DNA of 5,878 nucleotides from an uncultured bacterium (GTDB taxonomy: Bacteria > Actinomycetota > Coriobacteriia > Coriobacteriales > Coriobacteriaceae). The notes under the pieces are model-generated. The model saw nothing but the letters and a program-made list of their open reading frames with translations. It was not told the DNA's origin and made no database searches. This document shows, in pieces, positions 1-5,669 of the stretch. How positions within the stretch are numbered: the first letter of the stretch is position 1; the number at the start of each line of letters is the position of its first letter. The stretch lies in contig CAJMRZ010000101.1 in the NCBI GenBank assembly GCA_905215945.1, forward strand, positions 1 to 5,878, given 5' to 3'. The position numbers were made by a program, and so were the translations under genes.

Positions 1-2
1 CC

Positions 3-1160
3 TCCAGCTCTCGCAAGAAGCAGCGCAAGACGTACGTGTCTAAGACCGTCAAGATCGTCCTGGTGGTCATCGGCGTGCTGGCGATGCTGCTTTCCGTCTC
101 GGCGATGGCGTGCTCCGGCCTTATGTCGCAGGCCGAGGACACCTCGGGCTACAAGCTGACCGGCGGTGTTGCTGCAACTATCAACGGCACCAACCTCACC
201 GAGGACACCGTGACCAGGCAGATCATGAGCATGCGCACGTCCTACGGCTACACCAAGGATAAGGATTGGGCGCAGTATCTGGTTGACAACGACCTCACGC
301 CCAAGAAGTACCGCAAGCAACTCATCGACTCCTACACGCAGCAGATTCTGCTTCAACAGGCACAGAAGGAGAACGGCGTGACGGTGTCGGACGAGGAGGT
401 CGAGAAGGCTTGGAAGGACGCGTGCAAGAGCGCGGGCGGTGCCAAGGCCTTTAAGAAGACCCTCAAGACCTACGGCTATACCGAGGACACCTACAAGGAT
501 TCGCTCAAGGAGAGCCTGGCGCAGCAGAAACTCAAGGATGCCGTGGCGCCCACCAGCAAGCCCAAGGACAGCGAGATCGTCGATTACATCAACGAGAACC
601 TGTCTAACTATAACGATGCTCGCCGCTCGTCGAACATCCTGATCAAGGTTGATTCTGACGCTTCCGACGAGGACAAGGCTGCCGCCAAGGCCAAGGCGCA
701 GGAGTGCCTGGACAAGATCAACTCCGGTGAGCTGAGCTTTGAGGACGCCGTTGAGCAGTACTCCGAGGACACCGGTTCCAAGGAGAAGAAGGGCGATGTG
801 GGCTGGGATAAGCTCACCACTTTCGTCGACAGCTACCAGACGGCGCTCGAGGGGCTCAACAAGGGCGACGTGAGCGAAGTCGTCGAGTCGACCTATGGTT
901 ACCACATCATCAAGTGCACCGACTACTTCCATGTCGATAATCAGGTTGATGACATCAACCAGGTGCCCAAGGACATCAAAAAGTACGTCTCCAACGTGGT
1001 GAAGACGCAAGCGGCCAGCACCGCGTACAGCGAGTGGCTGGAGCAGTACAAGAAGGATGCCGACATCACCGTCAACCCCATGCCCAAGGACGTACCCTAT
1101 AACGTGAGTCTGAAGGGCGTCACCAAGAGTTCGACCGACGATTCGTCGAAGACTGAGTAA
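3..1160 (+). CDS. prsA: PrsA/SurA-like foldase, parvulin-type peptidyl-prolyl isomerase (5' partial)
   Basis: Extracytoplasmic foldase expected to assist folding of secreted proteins. Residues are numbered from the GTG at 36. A hydrophobic segment at about 5-25 follows a basic stretch and ends in AMAC (Cys26), which could be a weak lipobox (Ala at -3 is atypical) or just part of a signal anchor. Residues about 41-190 form a helical, Lys/Glu-rich SurA_N-like chaperone region. Residues about 196-298 are the parvulin rotamase domain, with SEDTGSK, KKGDVGW and YGYHIIK motifs. The C-terminal tail is charged and ends in a Ser/Thr/Asp-rich stretch. Of the usual catalytic positions, Asp245 and His290 are present, but the first His (normally in HILV) is Asn200 in SSNILIKV. 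Start: the frame stays open upstream of 36 to base 3 and encodes a basic run (SRKKQRK), and the GTG at 36 has no ribosome binding site, so translation probably begins left of the window. The family call is sure; the symbol is by analogy with Firmicutes PrsA. Confidence 0.88.
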   Translation, partial: SSSRKKQRKTYVSKTVKIVLVVIGVLAMLLSVSAMACSGLMSQAEDTSGYKLTGGVAATINGTNLTEDTVTRQIMSMRTSYGYTKDKDWAQYLVDNDLTPKKYRKQLIDSYTQQILLQQAQKENGVTVSDEEVEKAWKDACKSAGGAKAFKKTLKTYGYTEDTYKDSLKESLAQQKLKDAVAPTSKPKDSEIVDYINENLSNYNDARRSSNILIKVDSDASDEDKAAAKAKAQECLDKINSGELSFEDAVEQYSEDTGSKEKKGDVGWDKLTTFVDSYQTALEGLNKGDVSEVVESTYGYHIIKCTDYFHVDNQVDDINQVPKDIKKYVSNVVKTQAASTAYSEWLEQYKKDADITVNPMPKDVPYNVSLKGVTKSSTDDSSKTE

Positions 1161-1165
1161 CCATG

Positions 1166-1191
1166 GGGCGGTGCTCGCGTGAGTGCCGCCC
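1166..1191 (+). other. Intergenic RNA hairpin between foldase and yqeY
   Basis: Bases 1166-1176 pair with 1181-1191 over 11 bp (nine Watson-Crick pairs and two adjacent G-U wobbles) around a GCGT loop. It begins 6 bases after the foldase stop. No T-tract follows, so it is not a classic intrinsic terminator. It could be an RNA-processing or 3'-stabilising structure, or a partial attenuator between the two genes. A GTG at 1179 lies in the loop, which argues against that codon as the yqeY start. Confidence 0.55.
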
Positions 1192-1200
1192 ACGCTATTA

Positions 1201-1207
1201 GAGAGGA
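1201..1207 (+). promoter_or_regulatory. Ribosome binding site of yqeY
   Basis: GAGAGGA lies 7 bases upstream of the ATG at 1215. It decides the start: the longer frame from the GTG at 1179 would have no comparable site and would begin inside a hairpin. Confidence 0.7.
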
Positions 1208-1214
1208 TTTGCAG

Positions 1215-1658
1215 ATGACCAACGAAGAGCTGCAGAAAGAAATGATCGCGGCCATGAAGGCCAAGGACAAGGTTCGCCTGTCCATCATTCGCCAGGTCAA
1301 GGCCGAGGTGAAGAATATCGAGGTTAACGAGCGCCGCGATGTGACCGAGGAAGACGTCAACAGCATGATCAAGCGTCTGATCAAGCAGACGAGCGAGACG
1401 CTGGAGATGTCCATCAAGGCCGGCACCGACCAGGAGCGTACCGACAACCTGACCGAGCAGGTCAAGATTCTGGAGAGCCTGCTGCCCGCGCAGGTTTCGG
1501 GCGAGGAGCTCGAGGCCCTGATCGAGCAGGTCATCGCCGAGCTGGGCGCTACTTCCAAGAAGCAGATGGGCCAGGTCATGGGAGCACTCGGCAAGGCCAC
1601 CGGCGGCAACTTCGATAAGCCTGCCGCGGCAAAGATCGTCGGAGCAAAGCTGGCTTAA
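1215..1658 (+). CDS. yqeY: GatB/YqeY domain-containing protein
   Basis: A cytosolic protein of 147 residues, the normal length for the stand-alone YqeY family (about 148). The family is all-helical and related to the tRNA-binding tail domain of the amidotransferase subunit GatB; its cellular role is not firmly known, though a link to tRNA-dependent amidation is often proposed. Recognisable features are the N-terminal LQKEMIAAMKAKDKVRLSII segment, the central ERRDVTEEDVNSMIKRLIKQ helix pair, the LLPAQVS turn and the C-terminal KKQMGQVMGAL and GGNFDKPAAAKIV segments, all typical of the family. The ATG at 1215 is chosen over the in-frame GTG at 1179 because of its ribosome binding site, and because the extra 12 residues do not look like family sequence. 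It follows the foldase gene by 54 bases and may be co-transcribed with it. A strong terminator follows. Confidence 0.93.
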   Translation: MTNEELQKEMIAAMKAKDKVRLSIIRQVKAEVKNIEVNERRDVTEEDVNSMIKRLIKQTSETLEMSIKAGTDQERTDNLTEQVKILESLLPAQVSGEELEALIEQVIAELGATSKKQMGQVMGALGKATGGNFDKPAAAKIVGAKLA

Positions 1659-1684
1659 GGGCCGAGCGGTACATAGTTGATGTT

Positions 1685-1719
1685 AAGGGGACGTGACCAT
1701 TGCGGTCGCGCCCCTTTTT
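1685..1719 (+). terminator. Rho-independent terminator after yqeY
   Basis: Bases 1685-1698 pair with 1704-1716 (13 bp, one G-U at 1694/1708, one bulged A at 1691) around a 5-base loop, ATTGC. The 3' side runs straight into TTTTT at 1715-1719. It lies about 27 bases after the yqeY stop and separates the foldase/yqeY unit from the transporter operon. Confidence 0.9.
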
Positions 1720-1733
1720 GCTGGGCTGGGCAA

Positions 1734-1798
1734 TCATTGGGGACGGGCTTAAATGAGTGCCCAATGAGCGGGTACTCATTTAAGCCCGTCCCCAATGA
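1734..1798. repeat. Long near-perfect intergenic inverted repeat (29-bp stem)
   Basis: Arms 1734-1758 and 1774-1798 are perfectly complementary over 25 bp. The stem continues inward with one G-U (1759/1773) and three G-C pairs (1760-1762 with 1770-1772), leaving a 7-base loop at 1763-1769. The arms contain GGGGACGGGCTTAAATGAG. It lies 15 bases past the yqeY terminator and about 108 bases before the ABC ATPase start. No T-tract follows, so it does not look like a normal terminator. It may be a dispersed palindromic repeat, REP- or MITE-like. The segment 1760-1772 recurs at 1791-1803 with one mismatch, giving an internal direct repeat. Confidence 0.85.
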
Positions 1799-1844
1799 GT
1801 GGGTTAAAGGTTGCGGGTTCTTTACGGGAATGTAGTGTGGGCTG

Positions 1845-1870
1845 CGGAAACGCGGTTCTTTCCGTACAAT
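1845..1870 (+). promoter_or_regulatory. Candidate promoter of the ABC importer operon with a small inverted repeat
   Basis: TACAAT at 1865-1870 is one base off the sigma-70 -10 consensus and lies 35 bases before the ATG at 1906. The -35 region at the usual spacing (CTGCGG at 1842-1847) matches poorly, so the promoter may need an activator or may be weak. An inverted repeat, CGGAAA at 1845-1850 and TTTCCG at 1859-1864, abuts the -10 and could be an operator. Tentative, by eye only. Confidence 0.35.
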
Positions 1871-1890
1871 AGTTCAACTCGTGTAAACGC

Positions 1891-1900
1891 AGGGAAGGGA
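1891..1900 (+). promoter_or_regulatory. Ribosome binding site of the ABC ATPase gene
   Basis: AGGGAAGGGA precedes the ATG at 1906 by 5 bases. It supports 1906 over the in-frame ATG three codons later (1915). Confidence 0.6.
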
Positions 1901-1905
1901 CATTC

Positions 1906-2637
1906 ATGGCAGACATGATCGAGATCAAGCATCTCAACAAGTACTTTGGCGACCTGCATGTGCTCAAAGATATCAATCTCACCGTCAAGCGCGGCGAGAA
2001 GCTCGTAATGATCGGGCCTTCCGGCTCGGGTAAGTCGACGCTCATCCGTTGCGTCGATTATCTGGAGGAGCCCACGTCGGGCGAGGTCGTCATCGACGGT
2101 ACGCCGCTCACCAAAAAGAATCACCTGGAGATGGCTCGCAAGTATAGTTCCATGGTGTTTCAGCAGTTCAACCTGTATCCCAACATGACGGTGCTGGGCA
2201 ACCTGACGCTCGCGCCCATCAAGCTACAAAAGAAGAGCAAGGAGGAGGCGACCGAGATCGCTATCGCCGCGCTCAAGCGTGTCGGCATGGCGCATAAGGC
2301 CGGCGAGTATCCGCAGAATCTCTCGGGCGGTCAGCAGCAGCGCATCGCCATCGCCCGTGCCCTGTGCACCAAGCAGCCCATCATCCTGTTTGACGAGCCG
2401 ACCTCGGCACTCGACCCCGAGATGGTCCAGGAAGTTCTGGACGTCATGATCGAGCTCGCGCAGGAGGACATCACCATGATCTGCGTGACGCATGAGATGG
2501 GCTTTGCGCGCCAGGTGGCCGACCGCGTCATCTTTATGGAGGACGGCCGCATTCTGGAGGAGGGCACGCCCGAGCACTTCTTCGATAACCCCGAGAACCC
2601 GCGCTGTCGCGAGTTCCTGTCCAAGATTCTGCACTAG
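1906..2637 (+). CDS. Polar amino-acid ABC importer, ATPase subunit (GlnQ-like)
   Basis: Cytoplasmic ATPase that should drive uptake of a polar amino acid such as glutamate, glutamine or aspartate. It is 243 residues long, standard for GlnQ/HisP-type ATPases, and every motif is intact: Walker [10 protein letters not shown] (37-45), Q-loop VFQQFNL with Gln86, signature LSGGQQQR (139-146), Walker [13 protein letters not shown] with Asp163 and Glu164, and switch His196 in [27 protein letters not shown] and [16 protein letters not shown] are hallmarks of the polar amino-acid subfamily. No extra C-terminal regulatory domain is present. It is the first gene of a four-gene operon, and the binding-protein gene follows within about 8 bases. 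The ATPase type is sure; the exact substrate cannot be read from this subunit. Confidence 0.95.
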   Translation: MADMIEIKHLNKYFGDLHVLKDINLTVKRGEKLVMIGPSGSGKSTLIRCVDYLEEPTSGEVVIDGTPLTKKNHLEMARKYSSMVFQQFNLYPNMTVLGNLTLAPIKLQKKSKEEATEIAIAALKRVGMAHKAGEYPQNLSGGQQQRIAIARALCTKQPIILFDEPTSALDPEMVQEVLDVMIELAQEDITMICVTHEMGFARQVADRVIFMEDGRILEEGTPEHFFDNPENPRCREFLSKILH

Positions 2638-2645
2638 GCGCGGTG

Positions 2646-3521
2646 ATGGACATGACGGATATGACGAGGGCGGCCGTGTCGCGCCGTCACTTTTTGCAGC
2701 TGGCGGGCGCCGGTATGCTTACGCTGACGGGGGCCGCGCTTACCGGTTGCGGCAACTCCACCAGCGGCGAGGGCTCCGACAAGGGGTCCAAGCTTGCGGC
2801 CATCAAGTCGCGTGGCCATCTGAATGCCGGCGTTAAGAAGGACGTTCCCGGCTACGGCTATTACGACACCGCCAAGGGCCGCTTTGAGGGCATGGAAGTC
2901 GATTTGTGCTACCAGATCGCCGCTGCCGTCTTTGGCGTGAGCTACAAGGAGGCCCGCGCCCAGGAGCTTGTCGAGTTTACCGACGTAACGCCCAAGACGC
3001 GCGGCCCGCTGATCGATAACGGCCAACTTGACGTGGTCGCGGCGACCTACACCATCACCGACGAGCGCAAGAAGAGCTGGGATTTCTCGACGCCGTACCG
3101 CACCGACTACGTGGGACTCATGGTCAAGAAGCGTTCGGGCTTTACCTCGATTGAGGACCTGGACGGCAAGGTCATTGGCGTAAGCCAGGGTGCCACCACG
3201 CAGGGCCTGATCGAGCAGATGATCAAGGACAACGGCTTTAGCTGCAAGCCCGAGTTTAGGGCCTTTAGCGGCTACCCCATCATCAAGAGTTCGCTCGATG
3301 CTGGCAATATCGACGTCTTTGCCATGGACCGCTCCACGCTGGCCGGTTACATGAACGAGACCGTTGAGCTGCTGCAGCCCGAGGTCAAGTTTGGCGAGCA
3401 GGGCTACGGCGTGGCGACCAAGAAGGGCTGCGACCTTTCGGCCGTGGTCGATCAGGTGATTTGCGATCGCCTGGCCGACGGCTGGCTCGACCAAGAGGTC
3501 AAGACCTGGGGTCTTGTATAG
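2646..3521 (+). CDS. Amino-acid ABC importer substrate-binding lipoprotein (SBP_bac_3 family), Tat-type signal
   Basis: Extracellular lipid-anchored receptor that should bind the amino acid and deliver it to the permeases. In this 291-residue product, SRRHFLQ (12-18) fits the twin-arginine consensus S/T-R-R-x-F-L-K, a hydrophobic core follows, and LTGC gives a lipobox with Cys35. A Ser/Gly/Lys linker leads into the type-II binding fold: the start of lobe I (LAAIKSRGHLNAGV), then GRFEGMEVDLCYQIA, KTRGPLIDNGQLDVVAATYT, TDERKKSWDFSTPY with Arg141 (the usual carboxylate-binding Arg), VIGVSQGATTQG in lobe II, and NIDVFAMDRSTLAGY, where Asp228 is the likely amino-group ligand. Start is uncertain: GTG 2643 and ATGs at 2646, 2652 and 2661 are all in frame, and only a weak GGCG precedes them. 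ATG 2661 would still keep the Tat motif. The gap to the ATPase stop is about 8 bases, so translational coupling is likely. The order ATPase-SBP-permease-permease matches Corynebacterium gluABCD. Confidence 0.93.
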   Translation: MDMTDMTRAAVSRRHFLQLAGAGMLTLTGAALTGCGNSTSGEGSDKGSKLAAIKSRGHLNAGVKKDVPGYGYYDTAKGRFEGMEVDLCYQIAAAVFGVSYKEARAQELVEFTDVTPKTRGPLIDNGQLDVVAATYTITDERKKSWDFSTPYRTDYVGLMVKKRSGFTSIEDLDGKVIGVSQGATTQGLIEQMIKDNGFSCKPEFRAFSGYPIIKSSLDAGNIDVFAMDRSTLAGYMNETVELLQPEVKFGEQGYGVATKKGCDLSAVVDQVICDRLADGWLDQEVKTWGLV

Positions 3522-3532
3522 GCGCATCGTCC

Positions 3533-3540
3533 AAGGAAGG
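3533..3540 (+). promoter_or_regulatory. Ribosome binding site of permease 1
   Basis: AAGGAAGG lies 6 bases before the ATG at 3547. It decides the start against the in-frame TTG at 3514, which would overlap the binding-protein gene and lacks a comparable site. Confidence 0.75.
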
Positions 3541-3546
3541 AATCAA

Positions 3547-4293
3547 ATGCTCGAAGGATTATTTGACGCCGACCGTTGGTCGACGACATTTCAAAACATG
3601 GGGCCCTTCTGGGAGGGCTTTGGCGTGACACTGCAGGTGGTCGTTGCCGGCCTGCTGTTGTCGCTGGTGCTGGGCACGCTGCTGGGCGTGTTCTCCACCA
3701 CTCGTTCGCGCGTGCTGCGCGCCATAAGCCGCGTGTACGTGGAGTTTTACCAGAACACCCCGTTGCCCGTGCAGGTGCTCTTTATGTACATGGCCGGTCC
3801 GCAGTTTTTGCAGGCCATAACCGGTGCCGACCAGCCGGTGCGCATCGCGCCGTTCGTGCTGGGCTTCTTGGGTGTGGGCCTGTATCACGCGGCCTACATT
3901 TCGGAGGTCATCCGCACTGGTATCGAGGCGGTTCCGCGCGGTCAGATGGAGGCGGCCCAGAGCCAGGGCTTCACCCGTGCGCAGGCATACTGGTACATCG
4001 TGCTGCCCCAGACGTTCAAGATCATTCTGCCGCCGCTGTGTAACCAGGCGCTCAACCTGGTCAAGAACACGTCGGTGTTGGCGCTTGTGGCCGGCGGCGA
4101 CCTTATGTACCGTTCCGACAACTTTGTGAGTCTGTACGGTTACCTGCAGGGATACATCGTCTGCTGCCTTATGTACTTCATCATCTGCTTTCCGCTCGCC
4201 ATGCTGGTGCAGTGGCTCGAGCGCCGCTCCAAGGAGCGTCCGCGCGGCGTGAGCCTGGCCGAGCTGGGGCTCGACAACGTAGAGGAGGCCTAG
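3547..4293 (+). CDS. Polar amino-acid ABC importer permease 1 (HisM/GlnP family)
   Basis: Inner-membrane subunit of 248 residues forming half of the transport channel. About five hydrophobic segments are visible, near residues 24-50, 73-92, 100-120, 172-184 and 200-223. The family motifs are clear: ARG/polar-type VEFYQNTPLPVQVLFMY (65-81) and the cytoplasmic EAA loop EAAQSQGFTRAQAYWYIVLP (135-154), which docks on the ATPase. The C-terminal tail after residue 224 is charged and about 25 residues long (RRSKERP, then an acidic end), longer than in permease 2. It starts 25 bases after the binding-protein stop. The coding region ends three bases before permease 2. The partner permease differs in sequence, so the channel should be a heterodimer. 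Confidence 0.93.
   Translation: MLEGLFDADRWSTTFQNMGPFWEGFGVTLQVVVAGLLLSLVLGTLLGVFSTTRSRVLRAISRVYVEFYQNTPLPVQVLFMYMAGPQFLQAITGADQPVRIAPFVLGFLGVGLYHAAYISEVIRTGIEAVPRGQMEAAQSQGFTRAQAYWYIVLPQTFKIILPPLCNQALNLVKNTSVLALVAGGDLMYRSDNFVSLYGYLQGYIVCCLMYFIICFPLAMLVQWLERRSKERPRGVSLAELGLDNVEEA
4281..4288 (+). promoter_or_regulatory. Ribosome binding site of permease 2, inside permease 1
   Basis: AGAGGAGG lies 8 bases before the ATG at 4297 and within the last codons of permease 1. This suggests coupled translation, and balanced output of the two channel subunits. Confidence 0.7.
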
Positions 4294-4296
4294 CGC

Positions 4297-4935
4297 ATGG
4301 AAATCTTCAACGCGACCAACCTGCTCTACATCTGGGGCGGCTTTGTTAAGACCATCGAGATCTCGGCGCTGTCGATCTTTTTCTCGCTCATCTTTGGCAC
4401 GGTGCTGGCGCTCGTTAAAAGCTATGCGCCCCGCCCGTTCCGTATTTTGGTGAGCGCCTATATCGAGCTGTTCCGTTGCACGCCGAACCTGCTGTGGATC
4501 CTTTTTATCTACTTTACGGTGCAGGGTTTGGACATTGTGATTTCGACCATCGCCTTTACGTTGTTTACCAGCGCTGTTATGGCCGAGATTGTGCGCGGCG
4601 GCCTCAACTCGATTCCGCGCGGCCAGTTTGAGGCAGCGCAGAGCCAGGGCTTTGGCTTCTTTGCCGCCATGCGCTACATCATTCTGCCGCAGACGTTTAA
4701 GACGATCATTCCGGCGCTGTTTAGCCAGTGCACGACTGTCATCAAGGACAGTTCGTATCTTTCGGGCATTAACGTGGCCGAGCTCATGTACACGGCAAAC
4801 GTCGTGATGGCCCACGCGATCGACCTGTCGCAGGTTCTTATGCTCTACGGCCTGGTGTTTGCGATGTACTTTGTGCTCAACTTTGGTATCTCGCTGCTGG
4901 TCCGAGCGTATCAACGTCGTATTGTGGCAGCGTAG
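4297..4935 (+). CDS. Polar amino-acid ABC importer permease 2 (HisQ/GlnP family)
   Basis: Second inner-membrane channel subunit, 212 residues, near the usual 215-225 for this family. Hydrophobic segments lie near residues 19-42, 50-75, 79-98, 152-170 and 180-204. The conserved YIELFRCTPNLLWILFIY (55-72) corresponds to the FxRxTPLLVQL motif of the family, and the EAA loop EAAQSQGFGFFAAMRYIILP (112-131) contacts the ATPase. EAAQSQGF is shared with permease 1, while the rest has diverged, which fits an ancient duplication giving a heterodimer. It has little N-terminal sequence before the first membrane segment. It is the last transporter gene; the next gene begins 48 bases after the stop, beyond a palindrome. 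Confidence 0.93.
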   Translation: MEIFNATNLLYIWGGFVKTIEISALSIFFSLIFGTVLALVKSYAPRPFRILVSAYIELFRCTPNLLWILFIYFTVQGLDIVISTIAFTLFTSAVMAEIVRGGLNSIPRGQFEAAQSQGFGFFAAMRYIILPQTFKTIIPALFSQCTTVIKDSSYLSGINVAELMYTANVVMAHAIDLSQVLMLYGLVFAMYFVLNFGISLLVRAYQRRIVAA

Positions 4936-4936
4936 A

Positions 4937-4967
4937 ATGTGACAAAGGGACTGTCCCTTTATCACAT
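4937..4967. repeat. REP-like palindrome between permease 2 and the kinase-like gene
   Basis: Bases 4937-4951 are complementary to 4953-4967 around a single central T, with one C-A mismatch (4943/4961). As RNA it would fold as a 13-pair stem with a CTG loop. The sequence contains CAAAGGGACTGTCCCTTT. It starts one base after the permease stop, and no T-run follows. It may protect the 3' end of the transporter mRNA, as REP sequences do in enteric bacteria, or act as a weak terminator. It resembles palindromes I associate with Coriobacteriia genomes, but I could not check its copy number. Confidence 0.75.
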
Positions 4968-4971
4968 AGAG

Positions 4972-4977
4972 AAAGGA
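4972..4977 (+). promoter_or_regulatory. Ribosome binding site of the kinase-like gene
   Basis: AAAGGA lies 6 bases before the ATG at 4984. It decides the start against the in-frame GTG at 4939, which lies inside the palindrome and would add 15 residues encoded by the repeat. Confidence 0.7.
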
Positions 4978-4983
4978 ATCGCG

Positions 4984-5607
4984 ATGAGCGATCTGGAGAA
5001 TAAGAAGAATCCTGTGGTCATTACCATCGCGCGCGACTTTGGCGCCGAGGGCCACGAGATTGGTCGTATCCTCGCCGATGAGCTGGGGATTCCGCTGTAC
5101 GATAACGAGCTGCTGGTGCGTGCTTCGCTGCGCGCGGGTGAGTCGCTCGACAAGATGGCCGCCTACGACGAGCGCCTGGCCGTGGAGAACATGGCGTTTC
5201 TGCCCGACCGCTACGATGCGCGTTCGTACTCGGATAAGTTGTTCCAAAAGATGAGCCAGGTGATTTTGGATCTGGGTGAGACCGAGAGCTGCATTATCGA
5301 AGGCCGTCTGTCCGATTATCTGCTGCGCAACAACCCCAACCACATCGCCGTGCTGGTGACTGCGCCCTTTGAGGACCGCGTCGAGATCGTGCGCAAGAAG
5401 CGCGGTCTCAACAAAAAGAAGGGCGCCAAGCTGGTCAAGCAGCAGCAGAAGGCGCGCGAGGCGTTCTATAAGCGCTACAGTGCCGGCAAGTGGAAGATGA
5501 CGAGCGGCAAGGACATCGTCGTCAACCGCGCCAAGCTGGGACGCGAGGGCTGCAAGGACGTCATCGCCGCAGCCTACCGCTACAAAGTAGCTCAGCTCGA
5601 AGGCTAA
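4984..5607 (+). CDS. Cytidylate kinase-like family protein
   Basis: A 207-residue soluble protein of the Cytidylate_kin2 type (cytidylate kinase-like P-loop family), separate from the main cmk enzyme. Evidence: the N-terminal VVITIARDFGAEGHEIGRIL (11-30), then ADELGIPLYDNELL (31-44), ESCIIEGRLSDYLLRN (101-116), NHIAVLVTAPFEDRVEIV (119-136), a basic RKKRGLNKKKGAKLVKQQQ stretch (137-155), and DIVVNRAKLGREGCKDVI near the end. The family usually has FGSGGREIG at the nucleotide-binding loop; here it is FGAEGHEIG, so the Ser-Gly-Gly-Arg core is Ala-Glu-Gly-His and no Walker A Lys is present. Kinase activity, or CMP as substrate, is therefore unproven. In other bacteria such genes sit beside varied transporters and regulators and their role is mostly unknown. 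It could be read from the transporter transcript, though a palindrome lies between. Confidence 0.82.
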   Translation: MSDLENKKNPVVITIARDFGAEGHEIGRILADELGIPLYDNELLVRASLRAGESLDKMAAYDERLAVENMAFLPDRYDARSYSDKLFQKMSQVILDLGETESCIIEGRLSDYLLRNNPNHIAVLVTAPFEDRVEIVRKKRGLNKKKGAKLVKQQQKAREAFYKRYSAGKWKMTSGKDIVVNRAKLGREGCKDVIAAAYRYKVAQLEG

Positions 5608-5616
5608 CCGACCAAA

Positions 5617-5651
5617 ACCACCGCAAAGGGGACAAGCACCTTTGCGGTGGT
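5617..5651. repeat. Palindrome after the kinase-like gene
   Basis: Bases 5617-5629 pair perfectly with 5639-5651 (13 bp) around a 9-base loop, GGACAAGCA. It starts 9 bases after the kinase-like stop and no T-tract follows. CAAAGGGGAC on the left and CCTTTG on the right echo the 4937-4967 palindrome, so both may belong to one repeat group. It may mark the 3' end of the + strand transcript. Confidence 0.7.
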
Positions 5652-5669
5652 AGGGCGATCGGCATAGAA

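Noticed and set aside
1179..1214. N-terminal extension of YqeY from a GTG at 1179
   Set aside because: The GTG sits in a hairpin loop without a ribosome binding site, whereas the ATG at 1215 has one and gives the normal family length.
1097..1609. A 170-codon minus-strand frame across the end of the foldase gene and most of yqeY
   Set aside because: The translation is Ser/Leu-rich low-information sequence antisense to two real genes, with no ribosome binding site that I could defend.
1734..1798. CRISPR-like or attachment-site reading of the long inverted repeat
   Set aside because: There is only one palindrome, with no regular spacer series and no integrase, tRNA or cas gene nearby; a solitary palindromic repeat explains it better.
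2634..3527. A 297-codon open frame on the minus strand, antisense to the binding-protein gene
   Set aside because: It overlaps almost exactly with a convincing gene on the other strand, and its translation shows no family motifs; a shadow frame.
4939..4983. Extension of the kinase-like protein from a GTG at 4939
   Set aside because: The extra 15 codons are encoded by the palindrome itself, and the ribosome binding site at 4972-4977 serves the ATG at 4984.
3559..5343. A 594-codon open frame on the minus strand, antisense to both permeases and the kinase-like gene
   Set aside because: It is rich in His, Arg and Gln with no recognisable domain, and it lies wholly opposite three well-supported genes. 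In GC-rich genomes, the antisense of G/C-ending codons often stays open.
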